Shown: positions 7,786 through 13,099 of the stretch, in pieces
Layout of the letters: every line of letters starts with the position of its first letter
How positions within the stretch are numbered: the stretch's first letter is position 1
Notes under the pieces: generated by a model
The model's database searches: none
Seen by the model: the letters and a program-made list of their open reading frames with translations, nothing else
Told to the model about the DNA's origin: nothing
Position numbers and translations under genes: made by a program
Assembly (NCBI GenBank): GCA_016777395.1
Contig: JADHRO010000034.1
Span: forward strand, 1-13,099
Direction: 5' to 3'
Origin: Chitinophagales bacterium
Lineage (GTDB): Bacteria > Bacteroidota > Bacteroidia > Chitinophagales > UBA8649
DNA: 13,099 nucleotides

Positions 7786-9240
7786 CTAGTAATAGGTTAG
7801 TCTCCTCACCTTAGCAATATGTTTAGCATATCTGATCACCTGATTGGTATATCCAAATTCATTGTCATACCACGCATATAATACAGTTCGCATGCCACTT
7901 TCTGCTACAATTGTATTCAAGCTATCTATCTCAGTTGCATTGGTGTTGCCCACCACGTCAGTCGATACATGCTCTTCAGAGGCTGCGAAACCTATTTGCT
8001 CGACCAGATTACCGGTTAAAGCTGCTTGCCTAAATATTTCATTCATTTCATCCACGCCACCAGTAACTTTATTTTTAAGGTTAAGGCCTAAAATTGCAAT
8101 GGATGCGTTAGGAGTAGGAACACGAACAGCGCTAGCGGTTAACTTCCCTTTTAAATGAGGGAATATCTTTATGGCTGCTTTTGCTGCACCAGTCGAGGTT
8201 AACACCATATTTAATGCTGCACTTCGACCTCTTCTTGCTTTCTTATGAAAATTGTCGATAAGGTTTTGGTCATTGGTGTAAGCATGGATGGTTTCGATAT
8301 GACCATCAGTAATTCCATAGTTATCCTCTACTAATTTAAGAATTGGAGCGATGCAGTTGGTTGTGCATGAAGCTGCGGAAAATATAGTTTCATTATCGAT
8401 GTCCACACCTTTATGATTAATTCCATAAACTACGTTTGCAATATCATCGCCTGCCGGAGCTGTTAGCAGCACTTGGCTTGCTCCTTTTGCTTCAAAATGC
8501 TGTGAGAGCGCTTCTCTATCTTTCCAGATCCCCATGTTATCAATGATAAGGGCATCTTGAATATCATAAGCTGTATAATCGATTTCACTGGGATGATTTG
8601 CATAGATTACTTGAATGGCATTTCCATTCACTAATAATCTGTTGTTTTCATGGTCAACATCTACTGTTCCTGCGATATTGCCATGCACGGAGTCCTTTCG
8701 TAAAAGACTAGCGCGCTTCACAAGGTCATCTTCTCCTTTTTTACGAACTACAATTGCTTTTAATCGCAATTGGCTGCCGGTTCCTACTTTTTCGCTTAAA
8801 ATACGCGCTGCCAAACGGCCAATACGACCAAATCCGTATAGAACAATGTCTTTGGCTTTAATCGTGATTTTATCTAATCCAATAAAATTAGCAAGTTTCA
8901 CATGGAGGAAGGATTCAATATTACTATAATCAGTACTTTCTTGTTGCCATTCCTTTTCTAATCTACCCAGATCGATTTTTGCAGGTGCTAAATCCATCGC
9001 ACAAAGCGCTTTTGCAAATTGTACAGAATTCTCTAATGAAACCTGTATTTTAGCAAAAGTGACTGCATAAGCATGGTCATTGATGACCTCTGTCACACCT
9101 TTATCTACAAGCTTTCGTCTAAACAGAACTAACTCGACATTTTTATCAAAGTATAAAGTACTTGCATGGGTTATTAGCTCAAGTGCTAATTTTTCCTTGC
9201 TTACCCAATTTTTCAACTCCGAACTGAAACTTGTATTCAT
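7786..9240 (-). CDS. gap: Glyceraldehyde-3-phosphate dehydrogenase, long form with N-terminal extension
   Basis: It catalyses oxidative phosphorylation of glyceraldehyde 3-phosphate to 1,3-bisphosphoglycerate, or the reverse in gluconeogenesis, in the cytoplasm. The protein has 484 residues, against about 335 for classical GAPDH. The first 130 or so residues are an extra, largely helical and charged segment with no motif I recognise. The Rossmann motif YGFGRIGR (135-142) then begins a normal GAPDH core: DSVHG (183-187), LLTAPA, catalytic Cys292 in SAASCTTNC, His319 in IETIHAYTNDQ, the STGAAKA segment, and WYDNEFGYTNQV near the end. The acidic residue that classical NAD-dependent enzymes carry after strand 2 (the ND motif) is replaced by IVVRKKG at 163-169, which may allow NADP. 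Long GAPDHs of this kind occur in Bacteroidota and some Proteobacteria. It lies downstream of rpoD on the same strand, with a probable own -7 box at 9306-9313. Confidence 0.95.
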   Translation of the reverse strand: MNTSFSSELKNWVSKEKLALELITHASTLYFDKNVELVLFRRKLVDKGVTEVINDHAYAVTFAKIQVSLENSVQFAKALCAMDLAPAKIDLGRLEKEWQQESTDYSNIESFLHVKLANFIGLDKITIKAKDIVLYGFGRIGRLAARILSEKVGTGSQLRLKAIVVRKKGEDDLVKRASLLRKDSVHGNIAGTVDVDHENNRLLVNGNAIQVIYANHPSEIDYTAYDIQDALIIDNMGIWKDREALSQHFEAKGASQVLLTAPAGDDIANVVYGINHKGVDIDNETIFSAASCTTNCIAPILKLVEDNYGITDGHIETIHAYTNDQNLIDNFHKKARRGRSAALNMVLTSTGAAKAAIKIFPHLKGKLTASAVRVPTPNASIAILGLNLKNKVTGGVDEMNEIFRQAALTGNLVEQIGFAASEEHVSTDVVGNTNATEIDSLNTIVAESGMRTVLYAWYDNEFGYTNQVIRYAKHIAKVRRLTYY

Positions 9241-9269
9241 TTTTGTTTTTTACGGTTAATTTTAAAAGA

Positions 9270-9304
9270 AAAGCCGGAAAATTCATTGAGAATAATCCGA
9301 CTTT
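9270..9304 (-). terminator. Hairpin with T-rich tail between rpoD and gap
   Basis: On the minus strand, AAAGTCGGA (9304-9296) can pair with TCCGGCTTT (9278-9270) over nine positions including one G-T, with a 17-nt loop, and the sequence TTCTTTT follows. It lies just after rpoD and could end the rpoD transcript. It also overlaps the expected start of a gap transcript, so a 5' stem-loop of the gap mRNA is the alternative. The long loop weakens the terminator call. Confidence 0.42.
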
Positions 9305-9305
9305 G

Positions 9306-9313
9306 CAAAAATA
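9306..9313 (-). promoter_or_regulatory. Probable -7 box of gap
   Basis: Minus-strand TATTTTTG matches TAnnTTTG exactly and lies 65 bp upstream of the gap ATG, in the short gap after rpoD. No good TTG is seen at the -33 distance, so only half the promoter is supported. Confidence 0.5.
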
Positions 9314-9337
9314 TACATTGTGACTAGAAAGACATAA

Positions 9338-10207
9338 CTAATTACCTAAATATGCTTTCAATAATTTACTTCTTGATGTTGTTCTCAGTTTATTTATCGC
9401 TTTATCCTTAATTTGACGAACACGTTCTCTGGTGAGGTCAAATTTGATTCCGATATCCTCTAAACTCATTGGATGTTCAACACCTATACCAAAGTAAAGC
9501 TTTATCACATCTTTTTGACGTTCCGATAGAGTGCTTAAAGAGCGTTCAATTTCGTTTCTAAGTGAATCCTTATATTCAAGGGCTCCATCTGTTTTATCTG
9601 TATTATTATTTTCTAATACATCCAGCAACGAGTTGTCTTCTCCATCTACAAATGGGGCGTCCATAGAAACGTGACGAGCGGCAACACCCAAGGTAGTCTC
9701 TACTTCAGAGGTTTGTAATTCTAAAACTTCTGCTAATTCTTCAGCAGTTGGCTCTCTTTCAAAAGTTTGCTCCAATTCTGAAAATGCTTTGTTAATTTTA
9801 TTTAAGGAACCCACTTTATTCAAGGGTAAGCGAACTATTCTACTTTGCTCTGCTAATGCTTGAAGTATGGATTGGCGAATCCACCAAACAGCGTATGAAA
9901 TAAATTTAAAGCCTCTCGTTTCATCAAAACGCTGAGCGGCTTTAATCAAACCTAAATTTCCTTCATTGATTAAATCACTTAAGGACAGTCCTTGGTTTTG
10001 ATATTGCTTGGCTACTGAGACTACGAAACGAAGATTTGCTTTAGTAAGTTTCTCTAGAGCGATTTGATCTCCTTCTCGAATACGTTGAGCTAAGTCCACT
10101 TCATCATCAGGAGTAAGTAAATCCACCTTGCCAATTTCTTGAAGATATTTCTCCAGAGATTGCGATTCACGGTTAGTAATGGATTTAGTAATTTTTAATT
10201 GACGCAT
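9338..10207 (-). CDS. rpoD: Primary sigma factor RpoD/SigA
   Basis: The housekeeping sigma factor that directs RNA polymerase to TTG/TAnnTTTG promoters. Its 289 residues are typical of Bacteroidota primary sigmas, which lack region 1.1 and the large non-conserved region of E. coli RpoD. Visible parts are region 1.2 (about 14-47, SLEKYLQEIG), region 2 with the core-binding and -10-melting helices (about 54-118, including DLINEGNLGLIKAAQRFD and YAVWWIRQSILQAL), region 3 (about 125-200) ending in the SMDAPFVDGEDNSLLD segment, and region 4 (about 227-277) with the helix-turn-helix LTRERVRQI at 258-266. The start MRQLKITKSITNRESQS is characteristic of the group. A strong promoter of its own type lies upstream, which suggests autoregulation. 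It is divergent from the START-like gene and followed by gap. Confidence 0.97.
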   Translation of the reverse strand: MRQLKITKSITNRESQSLEKYLQEIGKVDLLTPDDEVDLAQRIREGDQIALEKLTKANLRFVVSVAKQYQNQGLSLSDLINEGNLGLIKAAQRFDETRGFKFISYAVWWIRQSILQALAEQSRIVRLPLNKVGSLNKINKAFSELEQTFEREPTAEELAEVLELQTSEVETTLGVAARHVSMDAPFVDGEDNSLLDVLENNNTDKTDGALEYKDSLRNEIERSLSTLSERQKDVIKLYFGIGVEHPMSLEDIGIKFDLTRERVRQIKDKAINKLRTTSRSKLLKAYLGN

Positions 10208-10242
10208 CTACAATTTGATTTTAGTGAATTCTGACTAGTAGG

Positions 10243-10273
10243 CAAAGATAAGTTAAAACCTACTGTATTTCAA
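10243..10273 (-). promoter_or_regulatory. rpoD promoter
   Basis: On the minus strand, TTG (10273-10271) is followed after 20 bp by TATCTTTG (10250-10243), a complete match to the Bacteroidota consensus. The rpoD ATG is 35 bp downstream of the -7 box, implying a leader of roughly 30 nt. Confidence 0.8.
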
Positions 10274-10333
10274 CTTTTAAGTCATCTAAAATATTGTTTA
10301 AAACTGTTAAGTTTTGCACATTTCAAAATTTAA

Positions 10334-10366
10334 TTTGCTTTTTACATACAATTTTAGCTATAATTG
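10334..10366 (+). promoter_or_regulatory. Probable promoter of the START-like gene
   Basis: TTTG at 10334-10337 is followed after 21 bp by TATAATTG at 10359-10366, one base off TAnnTTTG, and the start codon is 21 bp further on. It faces away from the rpoD promoter in the same 180-bp divergent region. It could also serve the permease genes downstream, because no better promoter is seen before 10803. Confidence 0.55.
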
Positions 10367-10387
10367 CAATCTTAACACAAGCACCGA

Positions 10388-10768
10388 ATGGCGAAAACAA
10401 AATACACAAGCGAATTTATGGTGAGGTCTTCACCCGCTATATTATATAATTTTTTAACATCAGCATCGTCTCTTGCTCAATGGTTTTGCGACACCTGTGA
10501 TATCAATGGGGACGTTTACACGTTTGGATGGGATGGATATGAGGAAAATGCTGTCCTTGAGGAAACTGAAGACGATAAGTATGTTAAATATAGCTGGGAA
10601 GATGCAGATGATCCCGATGAGTATTTTGAGTTTAAAATATATAAATCGGAGATTAGCAATGATACGGTTTTAACTATCACTGATTTTGCAGATAAAGAAG
10701 ATGTTGACGATCAGAAATTACTCTGGGAGAGTCAGATAGATACCCTAAGCAAGCGAATCGGCGCTTAA
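10388..10768 (+). CDS. START-like / SRPBCC domain protein
   Basis: A small acidic protein of 126 residues with no signal peptide or membrane segment. The opening TSEFMVRSSPAILYNFLTSASSLAQWFCD is the typical start of an SRPBCC (START/Bet v1-like) fold: a first strand, then a helical pair leading to a W-F motif. Later strands (DVYTFGWDGYEENAVL, YVKYSWED, YFEFKIY, TVLTITDFAD) and a C-terminal helix (LWESQIDTLSKRIGA) complete the helix-grip pattern. It resembles the Bacteroidota-specific START-like family, whose ligand and role are unknown to me. The fold often binds a lipid or other hydrophobic ligand, which would suit the downstream envelope genes, but that is inference. The gap to the permease is 34 bp, so cotranscription is plausible. 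Confidence 0.78.
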   Translation: MAKTKYTSEFMVRSSPAILYNFLTSASSLAQWFCDTCDINGDVYTFGWDGYEENAVLEETEDDKYVKYSWEDADDPDEYFEFKIYKSEISNDTVLTITDFADKEDVDDQKLLWESQIDTLSKRIGA

Positions 10769-10802
10769 GCAAACACGAATTATAAAATCGTACCTTCATT
10801 TA

Positions 10803-12233
10803 GTGAAAAAGCTAGATAAACTTCTTGTATTAAGTTATTTAGGACCCTTACTCCTTACTTTCTGTATAGCGCTTTTTGTGTTAGATATGATGTTCTTGTG
10901 GAAGTATGTCGACGATTTAATTGGTAAGGGAATTAGCGGAGGGGTATTAGCTGAACTTATGTTTTTTGCCTCAGCAGTTCAAGTTCCTATGGCGTTTCCT
11001 TTAGCAGTTCTGGTCGCATCGATTATGACGTTTGGAAGTTTCGGCGAGCAATTTGAGTTAACCGCTGTTAAAGCCTCCGGAATATCACTTTTCCGTTTCA
11101 TGCGTCCGCTCATTATTTTTACTATTTTCATGAGTCTGGGTGCATTTTATTTTTCCAATAATGTGCTTCCAGTTGCTAATTTGCAGTTTTCTACTTTGCT
11201 AAGTGATATTCGTAAGCAGAAACCCGCACTGGCTTTTCAAGAGAAGATATTCAATAATGATATTAAGGATTACAGTATTCGAGTGAATGGTAAGAGTGCG
11301 GATGATAGAACAGTTTATGACATCATGATTTATGACCACACTGAAAATCGAGGAAATAATCATGTGATACTCGCCGATAGTGCAGAATTTGGATATCTCA
11401 ATGATGGTGCGGTGATGTCTATTTCTTTGCATAACGGCAGCCAGTATAAAGAAGAAACTATGCCAATCGAACTCAATGTCCCTGCCAAATTGATGACGAC
11501 CAAATATAAATCTTGGGAAAAGCATTTTGATTTGTCAGAGTTTAAATTAGAGCGTCAAGACCAGACATCTTTCACTAAATTGCATCGTATGTTGAATCTG
11601 CGGCAATTGAAGGATGGAGCGGAATCAGTACTTTCTGCAATGGAAGATGAACGCAAATTGATGATGACTAATATTGCCAGGTATTATCTTTTCCTTAAAG
11701 AAAAAGAAGATACTAGTGGCTTGTATAATCAAGAATTATTGTCACTAGATTTCTACAGTGAATACGATAGTTTGCTCTATGCGCAAAAACTGAATGTGAT
11801 AAACTCCTCCTTGATAAAGGCGCGAAACATGAAGAATATTTTGGTAAGTAAGGAGGAAATGTTGCGTTTTAAATTTAAGGATTTGATTCAATATCGATTG
11901 TATATGCATCAAAAATTCACCTTGTCAGTAGCGTGCCTAGTTTTATTTTTTATTGGGGCACCACTTGGTGCAATTATTAAGAAAGGAGGATTTGGCTGGC
12001 CAATGTTATTGGCGGTTATATTCTTTGTTATTTATATTGTGACCTCTATAATGGGGGAGAAGACCGCTGAGCAATTGGTTTTGACGCCATGGCAAGGGAT
12101 GTGGTTGTCTACATTTTTGTTGTTGCCAATTGGGATATTCCTAACTTGGAAAGCTAAGAATGATTCGCCTATATTTACGGGGATATTTTACAAGAATTTA
12201 TTCTTGCTTAAAAAGAAAGTGTCACGTGATTAA
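10803..12233 (+). CDS. LptF/LptG (YjgP/YjgQ) family lipopolysaccharide permease
   Basis: An inner-membrane permease subunit that, with a partner and the LptB ATPase, extracts lipopolysaccharide and feeds it to the LptC-LptA bridge. The 476 residues show three N-terminal membrane spans (about 10-32, 55-77, 99-119) and three C-terminal ones (about 370-390, 398-418, 431-449) around a large periplasmic region, the family's plan. Helpful motifs are KYVDDLIGKG, PLAVLVASIMTFG, GEQFELTAVKASGIS and GAPLGAIIKKGG. The periplasmic part spans about 250 residues, larger than in E. coli LptF, with an added charged, helix-like stretch at about 245-360. The start is GTG at 10803 (MKKLDKLL, as in relatives); no ATG lies in frame upstream. 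Whether it is the F or the G subunit cannot be decided. Its stop overlaps the PAP2 start by 8 nt. Confidence 0.9.
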   Translation: MKKLDKLLVLSYLGPLLLTFCIALFVLDMMFLWKYVDDLIGKGISGGVLAELMFFASAVQVPMAFPLAVLVASIMTFGSFGEQFELTAVKASGISLFRFMRPLIIFTIFMSLGAFYFSNNVLPVANLQFSTLLSDIRKQKPALAFQEKIFNNDIKDYSIRVNGKSADDRTVYDIMIYDHTENRGNNHVILADSAEFGYLNDGAVMSISLHNGSQYKEETMPIELNVPAKLMTTKYKSWEKHFDLSEFKLERQDQTSFTKLHRMLNLRQLKDGAESVLSAMEDERKLMMTNIARYYLFLKEKEDTSGLYNQELLSLDFYSEYDSLLYAQKLNVINSSLIKARNMKNILVSKEEMLRFKFKDLIQYRLYMHQKFTLSVACLVLFFIGAPLGAIIKKGGFGWPMLLAVIFFVIYIVTSIMGEKTAEQLVLTPWQGMWLSTFLLLPIGIFLTWKAKNDSPIFTGIFYKNLFLLKKKVSRD

Positions 12234-12876
12234 TATTTTAAAAAAGACCACTGGATTTTATTTGCCTTTTATTTTGTTTATCGGAATAGGGGGAGGGCAT
12301 TTAGTTTTTAATTACAATGATGGACTATGGGTGCTTTGGTTTTGCGAGCATTTCGATATCACCCGATATGAAATGTTTTCATGGTTTACATTACTGGGAG
12401 AACCTCAAGTTTTAATTCCATTGGCGTTAATTTTCTTTTTGTTTAATTTTGGTAGAGGTGTTTTCGTGGTTTCAACTTGGTTTATTGCCTCTGCAGTTAC
12501 CATTATTTTGAAGGGTATTATCGCTAACCATAGACCAGCATATTACTTTGAAGACATTTTCATTTCCTGTGCAGGGGAATTATCGCTGTGGTATAATTTA
12601 AGTACGCCTTCGGGGCATACGACGGCGGCATTTGCGTTTTTTGCGGCTTTGGCCATTACGACAAAAAATAAAGGTGTACAACTTGTTTTTCTCCTTGTAG
12701 CTCTACTCGCGGGGCTGAGCCGAATGGTGCTTTTTATGCATTACTTTTACGATGTTTACTCCGGTGCTATTATTGGATCCGCAAGCGCACTAATTGTATG
12801 GTGGGGATTAAATAATAACGACCGATTGAAGTTCGATCAGTGGAAAAATAATACCTACCGAGATTTTAAAAAATGA
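12226..12876 (+). CDS. PAP2-superfamily membrane phosphatase
   Basis: An integral membrane phosphatase of 216 residues with all three PAP2 motifs: K96-x6-R103-P104 (KGIIANHRP), P128-S129-G130-H131, and S165-R166-x5-H172-x3-D176. H131, H172 and D176 are the expected catalytic residues. About five to six hydrophobic spans surround them. Relatives dephosphorylate undecaprenyl pyrophosphate, phosphatidic acid, phosphatidylglycerophosphate or lipid A. The exact substrate is not shown, but the neighbours (LPS permease before, ArnT-like glycosyltransferase after) favour undecaprenyl pyrophosphate or lipid A. I start at GTG 12226 (MINILKKTTGFYLPF), inside the permease stop in the string GTGATTAA. A longer in-frame reading from 12160 would overlap the permease by 74 nt and add a poor, basic leader. 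The end overlaps the next gene by ATGA. Confidence 0.88.
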   Translation: MINILKKTTGFYLPFILFIGIGGGHLVFNYNDGLWVLWFCEHFDITRYEMFSWFTLLGEPQVLIPLALIFFLFNFGRGVFVVSTWFIASAVTIILKGIIANHRPAYYFEDIFISCAGELSLWYNLSTPSGHTTAAFAFFAALAITTKNKGVQLVFLLVALLAGLSRMVLFMHYFYDVYSGAIIGSASALIVWWGLNNNDRLKFDQWKNNTYRDFKK

Positions 12877-13099
12877 AGTGGCTAAATAAAATACCTTATA
12901 AATTATTGCTTGCATTGATTGGCGCGCTTCTGTTCATACCTTTCTTAGGCAATGCTCCGCTATTTGATTGGGACGAAATCAATTTTGCAGAGTCCGCGCG
13001 AGAAATGCTAATTTCTGGTAATTATCTTCAAATTCAAATCGATTATCAAGCATTTGCTGAGAAACCACCATTTTTTATTTGGTTGCAGGTGATTAGTAT
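12873..13099 (+). CDS. ArnT/PMT-like membrane glycosyltransferase, N-terminal part
   Basis: The first 75 codons of a gene that continues past the window. After a hydrophobic first span (about 10-28), the sequence carries the acidic catalytic-loop motif of GT-C enzymes (D34-E35 in FDWDEINFAESAREML) and then FAEKPPFFIWLQ, the KPP-x-x-x-W element of the ArnT/PMT_2 group. These enzymes move a sugar from a polyprenyl-phosphate donor to lipid A, protein or another acceptor on the periplasmic side; L-Ara4N transfer to lipid A is the ArnT case. The donor and acceptor cannot be told here. The ATG is embedded in the PAP2 stop (ATGA), so translation is probably coupled. Confidence 0.85.
   Translation, partial: MKWLNKIPYKLLLALIGALLFIPFLGNAPLFDWDEINFAESAREMLISGNYLQIQIDYQAFAEKPPFFIWLQVIS

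Noticed and set aside
12160..12225. A 22-codon N-terminal extension of the PAP2 protein
   Set aside because: It would overlap the permease coding region by 74 nt and give a leader unlike PAP2 proteins. GTG at 12226 fits the tight operon overlap better.
1..13099. CRISPR arrays, transposases, tRNA/rRNA genes, phage or toxin-antitoxin modules
   Set aside because: I looked for direct repeats, terminal inverted repeats, cloverleaf-like segments and known protein motifs of these classes, and saw none that can be supported.

Overview
The window looks like a chromosomal segment of a Bacteroidota bacterium, probably Flavobacteriales or a near relative. Four signs point there: a short primary sigma factor of 289 residues without region 1.1; promoters of the TTG-N19..21-TAnnTTTG type; signal peptides ending in SFGQ; and AT-rich DNA with few Shine-Dalgarno sequences. 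Closest named relatives cannot be settled from the sequence alone.

Layout. Positions 1-153 (minus) hold the 5' end of a gene for an exported protein that begins an HNH-nuclease-like motif before the window edge. Positions 283-3393 (plus) encode a full-length exported LacZ-type beta-galactosidase. Positions 3455-5074 (plus) encode an ABC-F ATPase with one degenerate ATP site, behind a textbook Bacteroidota promoter. A minus-strand block follows: a DadA-type FAD amine/amino-acid oxidoreductase (5152-6270), the SRP GTPase Ffh (6317-7648), an extended 484-residue GAPDH (7786-9240) and the primary sigma factor RpoD (9338-10207). A 180-bp divergent control region separates rpoD from a plus-strand block: a START-like/SRPBCC protein (10388-10768), a long LptF/LptG-family permease (10803-12233), a PAP2 phosphatase (12226-12876) and the start of an ArnT/PMT-like membrane glycosyltransferase (12873 to the edge).

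How the genes relate. The last three genes overlap by 8 and 4 nt and form one translational unit. All act on lipids or lipopolysaccharide at the envelope, so I read them as an outer-membrane lipid transport or modification cassette. ffh, rpoD and gap are housekeeping genes that happen to be neighbours. The beta-galactosidase has no SusC/SusD, transporter or regulator beside it in the window.

I found no CRISPR array, insertion sequence, tRNA, rRNA or phage gene, and no clearly novel multi-gene system. The most informative oddities are the one-sided ABC-F ATPase, the extended GAPDH with an altered cofactor position, the exported HNH-like protein cut by the edge, and the overlapping envelope cassette. 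Four start sites are non-ATG or need care: the oxidoreductase (GTG), Ffh (ATG three codons inside a longer frame), the permease (GTG) and PAP2 (GTG).
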